Below are positions 1-11,700 of a stretch of 64,000 nucleotides of DNA, piece by piece. Numbering within the stretch: the stretch's first letter is position 1; every line of letters starts with the position of its first letter. The position numbers and the translations under genes are program-made. A model generated the notes under the pieces. It did no database searches. It was not told the DNA's origin and saw only the letters and a list, made by a program, of their open reading frames with translations. The stretch comes from Trema orientale (taxonomy: Eukaryota; Streptophyta; Magnoliopsida; Rosales; Cannabaceae): the NCBI GenBank assembly GCA_002914845.1, contig JXTC01000086.1, positions 420,177 to 484,176 of the forward strand. Reading direction: 5' to 3'.

Positions 1-547
1 ATATGGAGGACGGTCATATTGCGAATCATGATAATATCGATTATCCTTATATGGTTTATGGTAATAGTTTGGAGAATAAATTGGAACACTCATATTCAAT
101 TATTATAATGGATCAAAACACATTCATGAATTTTCTAACTAATAAAACCATAAGAAAAATCTTCAAGAGTAGAAATTGTTACCAAACAAGGGTGCAAGTG
201 CAAAAATCTTCGAATCTGAAGCAAATATACAAGCTTCAACAAATTAGGGACTTTTTAGCAAAACTGTCAAAGCTAAAAGTATTGGAGATGGTGTGGTGGA
301 AGCAAAGGGGTGGAGGTAGAGAAGAGAAACACGTTTCTCTTTGCTGTAATTTTTTTTTTCGTTTTTTTTTTTTTTTGTAACCTGCTATGTGAAAGTTGAG
401 GAAGCAGCAAGTGTTTTTTTTTTTTTTTTGGACGAAAATAAACACAAAAAAGGGACTAAACTAGGACAAGAAAAGAAAATTTTGGAGAGATTTCAGCGGA
501 GAAAATCAATTCAGGCAAAAAAAATTGAACGAGTCTGTGATACCAAT
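1..547 (-). mobile_element. 5' leader of an LTR retrotransposon running off the left edge
   Basis: On the minus strand this follows directly after the LTR at 548-929. The primer-binding site is seen as TGGTATCA (plus positions 538-545), matching the 3' end of initiator tRNA-Met as in most plant copia elements, two bases inside the LTR. The rest is A/T-homopolymer-rich leader. I found no gag motif before the window ends. A plus-strand reading frame at 3-380 has no recognisable domain and ends in a T-tract, so I do not call it a gene. Confidence 0.55.
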
Positions 548-929
548 TGATGTAGAACAAGAGTGAAAATTTAGAATAGATGAGAGAAAGAAGAGAAAGA
601 GAGGAATTTAGGAAGAATTTAGAGAAGAAGAGGAAGAACTTTAGAGAGAGAAGAAGAATATTAGAGAGAGAATTTCTGAATAGTTGTATATCATTAATCA
701 AGTCTGAAAAATAATGAACATAGAAGAGCTTATTTATAGTGAAGCTCTTAGACAAAACTAGGAAACTGACATATTCTAGAAACAAACATAAAAGAAAAAT
801 AACAAACTAGTTACTCAAAATTTAAATAATACCTAATAATTAAATAAAATATAATTATATAAACCTAAAATAGTCTAATTAATAATAATCATATAGATTC
901 CTAATATAGCTTATTCATATTCCTCATCA
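548..929 (-). mobile_element. 5' LTR of a copia-type retrotransposon (382 bp)
   Basis: On the minus strand it begins TGATGAGGAATATG and ends TTCTACATCA, so it carries TG...CA ends inside a 5-bp terminal inverted repeat TGATG/CATCA. The TGGTATCA primer-binding site follows two bases later. A TATA-like CTATAAATAAGC lies near 730-741, as expected for the U3/R border. The partner LTR is left of the window. It lies downstream of exon 3 of LacA in the same orientation, so it probably sits in LacA intron 3. Confidence 0.75.
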
Positions 930-1412
930 CTTGGTAGTGTGTATGTGTGTGTTATTTTCCTTTAAATTTGTAGTAAGTGGTGATCATTAGTTATATAGCA
1001 CTTATTATGCAATCTGCACTCTTAATAGTAATTTTATATATATATATAAAATAATATAGCACTTGTCCTGCGCTCTTAAGATTTGCTTGTATATACATTT
1101 GTTTTTTATTTAAAAAAAATAACTTGCAAATAAAATCTTTAAAAATAATTTTCACTTCAAAAAATTTTTGTAAACTATAAGTAAACCCAGAAAGTATATT
1201 TTTCTAAATTAATTTTTAAATTCGTATTTTTGTAAATAAACTTTTAAAGAGTGATATTTTGCTAAATAATATTTAGTATTTTTATAAATGGTATTTGCTA
1301 AATAATTTTTTAAAAAGGTGCTTTTCTAAGTAATCTTTTTATTATGGTATGTTTCTAAGTTAAATTAAAAGTGGTTCGGTGTTTAGCAGGCAATTGATTT
1401 TCTTATTTTTAA
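930..1412. other. AT-rich intron sequence with no gene
   Basis: Presumed LacA intron 3. Around 945-1000 it contains a piece resembling the 3' tail of the SINE family described below. Nothing else is recognisable. Confidence 0.4.
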
Positions 1413-1704
1413 GAAAAATTTAGGTAGATGACCAAAATTTTAAATTTGATTAAGTAGATGTCCATTTTTAAAATTTTATAGCTAAATGTCTAGGTAGATA
1501 TATTTTTACACTTGGTAGATACACAGATCTACCAATTTTAGTTACTGTTCTGAAATTCACTGGGTATATAATTTTTTATATTTGGTATATAAAATTTTAC
1601 ACTTGGTATATATGCATATATACCGGGACATTTTGCTATAACTTCTGACAAAGGGACATTTACTGAAATTAGGCCCAAAATTTGGTCATATTTCTATAAG
1701 TCCC
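1413..1704. mobile_element. Mutator-like MITE, copy 1 (292 bp)
   Basis: It is flanked by the perfect 9-bp duplication TATTTTTAA at 1404-1412 and 1705-1713. The ends are imperfect inverted repeats: left TTTAGGTAGATGACCAAA; right, reversed, TATAGAAATATGACCAAA. The same element recurs at 56526-56816 with its own 9-bp duplication. No coding capacity. The 9-bp duplication points to Mutator-type transposition. Confidence 0.85.
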
Positions 1705-1976
1705 TATTTTTAAAACATAAACAAATTTTTTGTTTTTGTTTTTGATTTCAAATTTTATAAACAAAAAATTGTAAGTGTATCCAAATTTGGCCTAAGTGTC
1801 TATACTTTTCACTTTTATTTTCTAATAATTTTTTTTTGATTAGTTTTGTTTTTAATAAAGTGTTATGACAACGTATCAAGTTGTCACAATGAATTAAAAT
1901 GGTCTCATAATATTATTGACAAATTGATGTGCTTATTTGATGAAAGGTTAACGCTTTTATGGGACTTAAATCTTAC

Positions 1977-4900
1977 CCAGTAAGATAGGAACCTCTTTGT
2001 AGGGTGCAGGAAATGGATAAGGATGTGGCTTCGAGGAGTTGGATCTTGGATAAATGATGAGAGCTCCATGGACAGTTGCTCGCAGCCAAGAGGAGTGGGC
2101 ATGCCACCAAAGGGTTCCTTCTTGTCCAGTGATATTGAATCTATATGTATAGCTATAACTAGGTTGTATGGGACATTGGGTCACATATTCTGCACCGTCG
2201 GCCCATCCACTGAGAAGTTGAAATATTCCATGCCTACATATGTTAAAAATGTAAATATATAAAATATCACAAATACACTAACTAATGATCAGCATTGTGG
2301 TAATGTGAAAAAAAAATGAGAAAACGTCGTACAATGACTATGTATTACTTTTTTTTTTACAAAGCCTCCCGTATTTTAAGAAATATAGGAAAATCCTTAC
2401 GAATTTGATTTTTATTACGAAAAGTATTGAAATTTGACTATTTTTGAAATCTAATATTCTCATATAAACTAAGTTAGAGAATTGATAGGAAATGATAAAA
2501 TTATACATATTGGATAGTTGATTTAGGTTTATATTACATTTTTACTTTGTGTTTGGATACATACGTGGTTATTTAAAAATTATTTTATTAGTTACGAGTT
2601 TATTTGAAATATCCAAATATTATTTGGAAATTAGTACACACAATTCTTAAATTTATTTTAAATCCAAATAAACTCTTCACTAAGTGTAATATTATAATTT
2701 TTATCAAATTCCATAATTTGACGATATGGGGAGATCGAATTTCAACCAAAATCAAATTATTATACGACTTTTGTAATAAAAAATCAAATTCAAATGGATT
2801 TTCTTATATTTCTTCAAAGAAATGTGGTTTCATAATAATAAAAAATTGAAAAGAAATTCAAGATTGTTTTACCACGTCTTTTCTTAAAAATATAGATGAC
2901 ATTATTTGGGCTGTAGTCATGACTTTAATATAAAATAATGGTAAATTAATAGGGTTAAGATTAGGGGTGGCAATTTAGGTCAAGACACGATAACACGACT
3001 CGAAAACGACACGAAGTTAGCGGGTTTGGGTTTGTCTTAAACAGGTACAGGTCAAAACAGGTTAAACCCGATTAGACACGACTAAATAATAGGTCATTAG
3101 CAGGTTAACCTGTTAAACTCGAAATTGACCCGTTTAACACGATTAAATTTTTTGAGACATTGTATTATCTTGTGTGTACCAAGACTTAAAACTTCCCTTT
3201 TATGTTTTATGTACTAAAACTTGGAAGTTTTATTTTGGTTTTAAACTTTGGATTGTGTGTTATATTTATTTGATTATGGTCGCTTGGTTATATTGGAAAT
3301 ATAAAATAAGTTAATAGATTATATCAAGTTATATTGAAAATATGAAATAGGTTAACATGTTAAAATTAATAGGTTAATACGTTATGTCAAGTTGAACTAA
3401 ATACAACATATTTAATATTAACATGTTAAATTGAGTTCAATTAACGGGTTAACAGTATACATGTTAGCAGATCGTGTTACGTTGGACACGATCTGAATAC
3501 GACCTATTTAAATAACGTGTTAAATGTGTCGCTCACAGGTTAACCTGTTTATTTAGCGTGTCGGGTGTGGGTTTACAAATCATGACACGAATAATAAACG
3601 TGTCGGGGTTGGGTTTGGTAATTGCTCGTTATATATATGCCTCGACACGACACGAATATGACACGACAACACGAATTGCCACCCCTAGTTAAGATTACAT
3701 GGGATCCTTATCTTTACATGATGTATTGCTTAATTCCCTAATATTCTTTTTTGGTAGCTTTAACTCCTCAAACTTATTATTTTGTAACACATTCGTCATT
3801 TTCTATTGTTTCCTTTTGTTTGGGTTGTTAAATCTCATTTGTCTGGTATGTGGTCTAATTCTTAGGGTATTTAATGGAATAAAGACAGAAGTCTAATGGC
3901 AGTTGGTCGTTTTCCCATCAGCATTTCATTTCTTCTCTGGTGCCTTGAAAATTGTTTGAAGAAGCTTTTTTTTTTTTTTTTTTTTAAAAAATAGAATTTA
4001 ACTAATGACCTCCACTTATTACAAATTAAAAGAAAATACTTAATACTACCTAATCTCCACCCTACCCTATTACGGAAAATAGGTTTTCACGCCTACCTCG
4101 GTGTGACTCGAATCTAGGACCGAGATTCTAGGTAGTGAGTGCTCTTACCACTTGAGCCAACCCATTTGAAGAAGCTAGTGTTCAACATCATTTAAATAAA
4201 TATTTGATATACTCCTAAGGGATAGTGTTGCACTTATATTCCATTTAATTTAATTTTATACGAGGAACAATTTTGTAAGTTTGCCTTTACCCTAATTATT
4301 ATAATATTATATAATACATTCTCAATCATTTATCTAATTTTTGTTCTATTATTTTTTTGTAAGTTGGCCAGTGATGAAGTGGATTGATGATAACCATCTC
4401 GAAATCAAGAGACTAGATGAAAGAGGAAATTAGGTGGGTTACTACTTTTTGACAATTGTTTTGTTTTTTACGGTGGTAAAATTTTTAAATAATACAAACT
4501 TCATAAATTTTTTTTTGTCCTTTACGAATACTATATACACGTCAGTGCCTCATTTTTTTTAATATATTGAAATAGACTGAAGACTGAGGAGGCTCAGCAC
4601 GCCTGACGTGCCACGTATTTTGTTTTTTCAAAAATTTAATATTTTTTTAAACCTTTTAACATTTTTTATTATTTTTTCTTTTAACCATTTTTTTTATCCT
4701 TTTTCTCTTGTTTCGAATTAAACAGTTTTAAGTTCTTTATGTTCTATGTTTATTAGTTTATTTAGCTGGCATTTTTTCTTTTGGTCAGTTGCTTTTTTTT
4801 TTTTAAATAAGGCTTAACTAATGACCTCCACTTATTACAAATTAAAAGAAAACATCTACTACTACCCAATCCCCACCCCACTCCAGTAGGGATAAAAAGC

Positions 4901-7900
4901 TTTCACGCCTACCCCCGATGTGACTCGAATCTAGAATCGAAATCTTACGTAGTGGATGCTCTTACCACTTGAGCCAACCTAGCTGCTTTTATTTATACAT
5001 ATATATAAATATTTTTTCTTGCGTTCTTTCTCTTGTCTAAATATTCAATTTTTTTTCATCTTAAAATATTTTAGAATATTTTATTTCTTTTTTTACTTAT
5101 TAAATTTTTTTTATCAAAATTAAATAGTTATAAATATCCATTCGAGTACCATAAGGCCTTGTTTAGGACGCAGGATTAGATTAGATTAAATGGACAGGAT
5201 TGAACTGAACTAGATTAGATTAGATTATGTTAAATCTAATACTATATTTGGTACATGATCGGATTGGACTAAATTCAAAACAAAAAAAAAAATTAAATAT
5301 TAAAAATTAAAACTCTAGTTTAAATTCAAAGTTAAGGACAAAATGTCAAAATATTTTCATCCAATCTGCGATTCGTCCTCTGCACCGGTACTCGACCCTC
5401 CCACCTCCAATGCCGCCGCTGTGTCGAGGAGGCCGGACTCGTCACCTGAGAAGTTGCCGGTGGTGCGCCGACCGGCAATGGAGGTCACGCCCGGTGATGG
5501 AGAAAGGGATGATGATGATAGTGTAGGAGAAGAAGATGAAAAAGAGTTGAAATCGACAATGGCAATCGATGCGGGACTCACAGAGTTCGCGAAGAAGATG
5601 CTGATTTTCAAGCCGGGGGAGGGGGTTGGATCGGGCTTGAAAGAGAAGCCTCTGATGGTGAATTTGGACTTGGCATTGTATAAGGCCAAGGTTCTGACTA
5701 AGAGCTTCCAGTTTGCAAAAGTTGAGGAGATTCTTCAAAAAGTTTGATTTTGATCTCTCTAGCTCACGTTCCGCACATTAATGGTGTTTTTGAAATGTAA
5801 TTTGTAAATATATATATATATCATAAATTAAAATCTAAGAAAAGTTATCTTTTCGTTAATAATAGTAGCTATTATTATCTTAGATAACTTTTCTTAGCAC
5901 CGTTCCTGATCTCTCTACTGAACATTAATCCCCGAGGTCTCTCTCTCCCCCCTTAATGAGTTGATGGGTTCGAGTTTTTACTAAATTTTTAGTGTTGGGT
6001 TTGGAATAGGTGCTAATGGTAGGATATGGTAGGAGGTTTAATAGAGAGGCGTCTACAGCATAAGACGAGAAGTAGTGATGGCGGCGCGAAATCGACGGCA
6101 TAAGGAAAGGGGGTGTCGGACCAAGAGGAATGGGTGATGCTGAACTATGGGAGAAGAGCTTGGATTTTGGAAGAAATAATGGTAATCCTACCATTTTGAT
6201 TAGGATTGTTTATCCTACAATACATAGGATTATTTTGAGTCAAAGGATTGTTAATCCGATCAAAAATTTTCCTGAAATATAGAATTAGAACTATTTATCC
6301 TAGTCCCAGACCCAATCCTATATGCCAAACATGGCCTAAGTATCTTCTTATGTTATGTATAGTAATCAAAAAATTGGAAAGAGAGTTTGACATTCCTAAC
6401 TGCAAAAAATATATATATATATATAACCTTGTATCAAACTTGGTTACCTTAATATCCGGCATATTAAGGGAAAAAATCATATCCAGAGGTATCTTATTAT
6501 GTTACTAATGATATCCAATAAATGATAGGAGTGTTAAAATAAAATAATAAAAAAATAAATATAAAAACTAAAACTGTAAGGTTACCATAAGTATCTTATC
6601 GTGTTACTTACTTTATTCAAGAGTTTTGTTTTGTTTTATTTTTTGTTTTTTAGTTTTTTTTTTTTTTAATGTTTCCTTAGTATCTAGAGTGGATACTAGA
6701 GGTATATTACTAGGTTACTTATAGTATCCCACTAATTTGGGGAGAGAAAAAAAAAATGATATCATAAGTATCCATTCAAGTTACCTTGGTATCCGATAAA
6801 TTAGGGATTAGATACGTTACTAATAGTATCAAACAAATAGAAATGAGTGTTAAAAGAATAAAAATAATTAAAACAAAAACAAAAGCTAGGAGGTTACTAT
6901 ATGTATCTTATCGTGTTACCTACTTTAACTGGAGTTAGTTTTTTTTTTTTTTTTTTTTTTTTTTATTTTATTAAAAATTTTTTGATATATTTCACTTTAA
7001 AAAGTCATTCATATAATGAGTGGTATTACAATAAAAAATGTATAATTTCTTCTTTGTTTTTGAAAATAAAAATGTATAATTTCTAAAGTGCGGAAAAAAA
7101 AAGACGCACATGAATAAATGAAAAAAAAAAAAAAACGACTTGAGTAAAAAGTTCAAAATTTTGCAAAGTAAAAAAAAAAAAAATTCATCAAATGTCAACC
7201 CTACACTGACGTGTATGACATTAGCATCAGGAATGATGCTTGATGCACGCACTTTCCCAATTGTTTTTCACTTTTGGCTATCAGGTTGTATAAAATTTTT
7301 ATCAAGCCATATTTTTTGAACTTTTTGCACTAGAAGCCGTATTTTTTCGTTTTTTCAGCGATGTTCGTAATTTTTAAATCTTTCGTATAAAAAACCATAT
7401 TTCTCTAAATTCACCTAGATTAAAAAGAAACTTATGCCTAGTACCTTTTTAAAACTTATTTTTATAAATATCCGTTTTATTTTTTTTTCAAAAATACCCT
7501 TTTATGGTTCATATTTCATATGCAAAATATGAGTGGTCCACATTTATAATGTAAATTTTATCCATGAGGTACACATTTACAAACGGTATACATATGTAAA
7601 ATATAAACGGTATACATATAAAATATAAATGTTTATCACGGTTTATATTTTTTATTATAAATTTGACTTATGATATACATTTTAAAATGTGAGCCAATTT
7701 TTAGTATAATTTTTATTTATGAAATGTAGTCCACGATATATACATTTAAAACAGTGGTGGTCTAGATTTCTCAAAAAAAAAAAAGTATAAAAACAGGTAT
7801 ATATAAAAGAAAAATAAAGAACGAGTATTTATAGAAGGGGATGGCTACGGTAGGGGCGTCCCTACGTAGGGTCATGCCTTAATTATCGTTGGATGGGAAT

Positions 7901-10134
7901 CTGTGGGGAATAACGGGAATCTGTGGAGAATCTATTTATATACAGATTCCCATCCAACGGTGAATAGACAGAGCCCTACGTAGGGGCGCCCCTACTGTAG
8001 ACGCGCCCTTTATAGAAATATGATTTTGAAAATGGCTATTTATAAAATTTTCCCTAGATTAAATAATCTTTTTAGAAGAACTAGATTATGTATAATAACC
8101 AAGTGAAAGGTAGGCCACTGAGACAATGGACTAGGGCCCTGTAGCCAAGGCCCATAATGATGATTAATTTTTGGATAATTTACTTTTGGATAATTTGCAG
8201 CAAAACTCCTTATCATTTAGGTTCTTTGGTATCCTTCACCTTTAAATTTTAGCATTTAAATCATCAACCTCTCAAATTAGTTGCTTCCATTTGTCCCCAC
8301 ACTCATTCTGTCTAATTACTATGGTAAATGATCCTATGCTTCTGTATCAAAGCCCAGAGCCAAAGCCATCAATAATTCTGCCACAGAACTTGGCTGCCAA
8401 TGCAAAGACAGAACTTTTAAAAAATTGTACTTCTATCCTAATAAAAGTTTGAAAATTTCAGTTTTGTTCTTTATATGACCCTTAAATTTTTATAATTATA
8501 GTTCTTGCTATCGTTTTTTCTTTTTTTAAAATTCAATAATACCTCTAATATGACCCACAAATTTTTTTTTTAAAAAAATTTGTGAACTTTATTATATTAT
8601 TTTAAAATATCAAATTTAGTCTTTATTTTGGATAATTTTTCTTTTCACTTACTGTAAATAATATTTTGAGTTCTATATTAGTCTATATTTACCAACGTAA
8701 TTCAAAATTAGCTAAAAAAAATTTTTAATATATACCCTATAAAAAAATTCCTCGCTCCCTCACTGTGCTAATGTATCAATATGTCGTTTAGAATCCAAAA
8801 CAAGGTTTTCTAGATCAACTCCAAATACCATTTCCTTGGACGTGTAAAGATCCATTATAACCGAAATAACACTCTGTTTCAAATCAAACCTCCACTTGCC
8901 GAGGATGAAGATTACGCTCTTTTGTAAAAGCCAGCTCATTTCTGATACTCAACATGAAAGATCATAAGAGTATTTTGGTGTAATTAATGTTTTTGGGGTA
9001 CTTACAGGATTTAAAGTACTGTGGATCTATGAAACTTTTTTCCAAGAAAAGCATATTATATCTTTAGAGAGCATGAGTTTCTTCTAGCTATTACCATTGA
9101 CATCAACCTTATCACTGATTCTAGCTTAAGCTCTCTTCCCATGGCGATTACCACTTTCTAAACTTCAGAATCCAAAATTCTAAACCTAAAATATCAAAAA
9201 CTCACAACTAAGCTTTTTTTTTTTTTCTTTTATTTTATTTCTTATGGAAACGCATGACGCATTATGACGACACCTACCTAAGGTATGTTTACTGTGGGCA
9301 CATTAATCACATCTCTCTCTTTCAAGCACAAATCTTTGAAAATCCATTTATATTTTTGGCTAATTACTCTATCAAAATCTATATATATATATATATATAT
9401 ATATAAGCACACACATCTGTAGGCTTTGTTTTGTGCTATCTTGATGAAGATCTTTCTTGTTATATATGTGAATTTGAAGAATTTATTATTTGTTGGATCT
9501 TTGGCCATCGGAGATCTCGCCGGAATTTCTCGATTAAGTTAGCTATAATAACGCTTCTCATTCAAAACTTCTCAAAACTCAGTAATGAAATAATAAAGAA
9601 ATTAATTATATATAGTTATAATATATTACCAGTGAATGCTGATGTTGTAGGGTGACTGGTTGAAGACATGGACGACAAGGGTGTCACCTTCATGGACGCT
9701 TATCGTTGGGCCTGGCAAGCTTCCATTTGCTGAAGTTACTACTTGGTCACTGCAGAGGTGGTTCACAGTAAGGTTTTTAATCTGCATACACATATAAATA
9801 ATTAGCAATGAGAATATAAATGTACATATAAGAACCAGAAATTAATAAATACATATTAACATATAATCAGCGATTAAATTTATATTCTCTATTCTTGCTA
9901 GCTAAGTAGCTTGTTAAGAACATGGAATAGATCAACAAAGCAACAGGGTGAAGTTTAAGAAAAAGTAGAAGGAAAGTATAAATTATAGGAAAATAAATTA
10001 AAAGCAAAATGAGAGAGTAAAGAAGTTAAATCAATTACATATAAAGAATGCTCCACCACTGCAGCGGAGGCCATTGAAGAAGCCAAAAGAGCTAACCCAC
10101 AAGCTAGAAATAACGCAGAGAGTGATTTCGCCAT
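1977..10134 (-). CDS. Laccase LacA, exons 1-3 of a presumed six (3' part not in window)
   Basis: Multicopper oxidase (p-diphenol:O2 oxidoreductase), normally secreted to the cell wall to oxidise phenolics. Exons read by eye: 10134-10039 (32 aa, signal peptide [20 protein letters not shown]...), 9781-9630, 2233-1977. All have GT/AG borders and the same lengths and phases as LacB (96, 152 and 257 nt). Visible copper motifs are L1 [15 protein letters not shown], split across exons 2/3, and L2 [12 protein letters not shown]. There are no stops or frameshifts; exon 2 differs from LacB at 5 of 51 residues. Intron 1 is 257 bp. Intron 2 is 7,396 bp, swollen by the transposons listed below, against 347 bp in LacB. 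No exon 4-6 sequence is visible below 1976, where an LTR element starts. The gene either continues beyond the window or has lost its type 1 copper domain; I cannot tell which. Confidence 0.85.
2962..3687. mobile_element. Non-autonomous hAT element (726 bp) in LacA intron 2
   Basis: The ends are TAGGGGTGGCAATT and its reverse complement AATTGCCACCCCTA. The perfect 8-bp target duplication GTTAAGAT is at 2954-2961 and 3688-3695. The interior repeats 'cacgac'-type and 'gggtttgggtt'-like motifs near both ends, typical subterminal repeats of this family. No transposase frame. A decayed relative lies at 63505-63731. Confidence 0.9.
3967..4164 (-). mobile_element. tRNA-derived SINE, copy 1 (198 bp)
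   Basis: On the minus strand the head reads TGGCTCAAGTGGTAAGAGC, a good pol III A box, and AGATTCGAGTC downstream fits a B box. The 3' end is a poly-A tract (poly-T at 3967-3985). The 12-bp duplication TTTGAAGAAGCT flanks it at 3955-3966 and 4165-4176, the hallmark of LINE-dependent insertion. It lies in LacA intron 2. Confidence 0.9.
4797..4980 (-). mobile_element. tRNA-derived SINE, copy 2
   Basis: Same family and orientation as the copy at 3967-4164, with A box TGGCTCAAGTGGTAAGAGC and a matching body. It is flanked by a near-perfect 10-bp duplication, AGTTGCTTTT at 4787-4796 and AGCTGCTTTT at 4981-4990. The 3' end is the T-run at 4793-4804 on the plus strand. Confidence 0.85.
5343..5747 (+). 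pseudogene. HCF107-like N-terminal exon fragment
   Basis: The open frame of 134 codons has a low-complexity acidic N-terminal part, then [16 protein letters not shown] and [16 protein letters not shown], which I recognise as the stretch just before the first half-a-TPR (HAT) repeat of HCF107, a chloroplast RNA-binding protein needed for psbH/psbB transcript stability and translation. It stops just after EEILQK, where a GT (GTTTGA) could be the original exon 1 splice donor. All HAT repeats and any transit peptide are missing, so it cannot do HCF107's job. Base composition is near 50% GC against AT-rich surroundings. It lies antisense to LacA inside intron 2. Identification is from memory of the family; a protein search would settle it. 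Confidence 0.6.
5835..5897. repeat. Inverted repeat, 16-bp perfect arms
   Basis: CTAAGAAAAGTTATCT at 5835-5850 pairs with AGATAACTTTTCTTAG at 5882-5897. The loop holds a second dyad, AATAATAG...CTATTATT. It lies just 3' of the captured HCF107-like exon inside the Harbinger-type element. Confidence 0.8.
6527..6940. repeat. Direct repeat of about 95 bp in two diverged copies
   Basis: Copies near 6527-6625 and 6845-6940 share GAGTGTTAAAA, an A-rich block, then AAGGTTAC..., TATCTTATCGTGTTAC and TACTTTA, each followed by a T-tract. The segment between repeats 'gttac...ggtatcc' motifs. No gene is seen from 6340 to 7836. Confidence 0.6.
7837..8008. mobile_element. Mutator-like foldback MITE (172 bp)
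   Basis: The long inverted arms include TAGGGGCG, CCCTACGTAGGG and CGTTGGATGGGAATCTGT, with the counterpart ACAGATTCCCATCCAACG on the right. A perfect 9-bp duplication TTTATAGAA lies at 7828-7836 and 8009-8017. The GC-rich ends contrast with the AT-rich surroundings. Confidence 0.85.
8018..9629. other. LacA intron 2, remaining AT-rich part
   Basis: No gene or clear transposon boundary is seen. It includes a (TA)n tract at 9380-9402. Several short frames exist but none resembles a known protein. Confidence 0.4.
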
Positions 10135-10260
10135 GTTGAAAACTGATATCTACTTTTTCTGAGATCATATATCGGAAAGCTTTTCTTTCAGTGAAATGAT
10201 GACATATATGACAGCTAGCATATCTCTATTCTCAATGCCAAATGATTTTGTACTATCTCT
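10135..10260 (-). promoter_or_regulatory. LacA upstream region
   Basis: It lies directly upstream of the LacA ATG. It shares the block AAAGCTTTCCG with the LacB upstream region and a following 'tca(t)ttcactga' stretch, so it is a true paralogous promoter. No canonical TATA box is as clear as in LacB; CATATATG near 10203-10210 is the best candidate. Confidence 0.35.
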
Positions 10261-10931
10261 CGTTATGTTTATTATTCTAAAAACAAATCTCTCATTACGT
10301 TTTGTGGTCCAAAATTCTATTGATTTGGTGGAAGTCTATTCTACCAAATGGAAGAAAGTACCTTCTTGACATGATAGAAATCTGTCCAAATGGGCCATAA
10401 TTTCTCGGGCCCATACGTTTAAGATAAAACAATGAAATTTTTAAAAATTAATTTTGACCAATGACGGAGGCATAAAATTTTTTAGGGGGCATGCAATAAA
10501 AAAATTTTCTACTAATTCTGAAAGATATTAGTTAATATACACTAATATAGAATTAAAAAAATATTTAAAGCGAGGACAAAGAAAAATTATCTAAAATATA
10601 GGTAAAAATTTAGTATTTAAAAATAATATATATAACTAAAATTCAGAAATTTAAAAACAATTAGTTGATCATATTAGGAGTACTATTAAATTTTTTTTTT
10701 TTATAAAAGAAGGGCAAAAACTAAAATTATAAAAATTAAAGAGGAATAAGTAGAGGATAAAACTCAAATTTTAGACAAAATTAAGGCTAAAATATAATTC
10801 TTTAAAAAAAAATGAGGTGGGGGCCACCGTCCCCCGGCCCGTAGTGGCTCCATCATTGCTTTTGACAGAAAAATATTTTAGTTCAAATATTCACTTTCTC
10901 ATCTACCAAAAATGGAGGAAGTTCATGTTCT

Positions 10932-11062
10932 CACTACTACAAAACAATAATTCCACATCGTTTATAGGGCAACTTAGTAGAAATACGTATCATGTCGCTC
11001 CATAAATGACGTGAAAACTCCACGTCATACTACGTCGTTTTATAATCGATGTGATATGATGG
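10932..11062. mobile_element. Orphan CACTA-type terminus
   Basis: CACTACTACAAAACAATA at 10932 matches the usual end of plant CACTA (En/Spm) elements. It is followed by short 'acgtc/gacgt' motifs resembling subterminal repeats, which continue on the far side of the hAT insertion to about 11880. I could not find the matching end in the window, so the element is truncated or the other end has decayed. Confidence 0.45.
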
Positions 11063-11070
11063 ACTACCAC

Positions 11071-11692
11071 TAGGGATGTACACGGGTCGGGGCGGGGCCG
11101 GGGAATGCCCACCCCGCCCCCGTCCCCGACGCTAGATTTCATCCTCATCCCCGTCCCCGCCCCCGAGGAATTCCCGGCAGGGGCGGGGAGGGGAATCCCT
11201 GACGGGTTTAAGGTGGGGCGGGGAATCCCCGCCTAATAAACATAATAATTATAAAAAATTACATTTTAGTTACATCTCACTCCTAGGGATGAAATTTTAT
11301 TTTATCTCTTCATTCAACATCATAGAGTGATTTAAAAAAAATCATAGAGTTAATATATGTATATATCATAGAGATAAAAGCTCTACTCAAATTTTATTAG
11401 AAGAAAAAATACACAAAATATCAATAATAAAAAAAAGTCCAAAAACTATAAAAATACCATGAGTCCATAAATACCATAATGTAATTTGTATTATGTTTAT
11501 ATAGACAATTTCATTTTTGTTTTGTTTATATATATAATTTTTTTAGAAAATAATGTAATAGGTATATCGGGGTGGGGAATGCCGCCCCTGGCCCCGCCCC
11601 GACCCCGTCCCCGAATAGGCCCCCCCGAACCCGCCCCATTAGGGGTGGGGCCCCGCAGGGACCCGACCCCACGGGACAAATTGACAACCCTA
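11071..11692. mobile_element. Non-autonomous hAT element with very GC-rich ends (622 bp)
   Basis: It starts TAGGGATGTACACGGGTC and ends TTGACAACCCTA. The perfect 8-bp duplication ACTACCAC is at 11063-11070 and 11693-11700. About 150 bp at each end is built of CCCCG/CGGGG runs around an AT-rich centre. It is inserted in CACTA-like sequence. The open frames across the GC-rich ends are compositional artefacts. A decayed relative ends at 47727. Confidence 0.9.
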
Positions 11693-11700
11693 ACTACCAC

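Larger units (their letters stand above)
5155..6336. mobile_element. Harbinger-type element carrying a captured gene fragment
   Basis: Left end GGCCTTGTTTAGG, right end reversed GGCCATGTTTGGC; both continue into an AGGATT block. The flanking TAA trinucleotides at 5152-5154 and 6337-6339 are the expected PIF/Harbinger duplication. No transposase is seen. Inside lie an HCF107-like exon (5343-5747), a 16-bp-arm hairpin, and a GC-richer stretch at 5925-6194 with an unassigned minus-strand frame. This is the architecture of a Pack-type element. Confidence 0.7.

Noticed and set aside
3-380. 125-codon plus-strand frame at the left edge
   Set aside because: It has no recognisable domain, ends in a poly-T tract, and overlaps the leader of a minus-strand LTR element.
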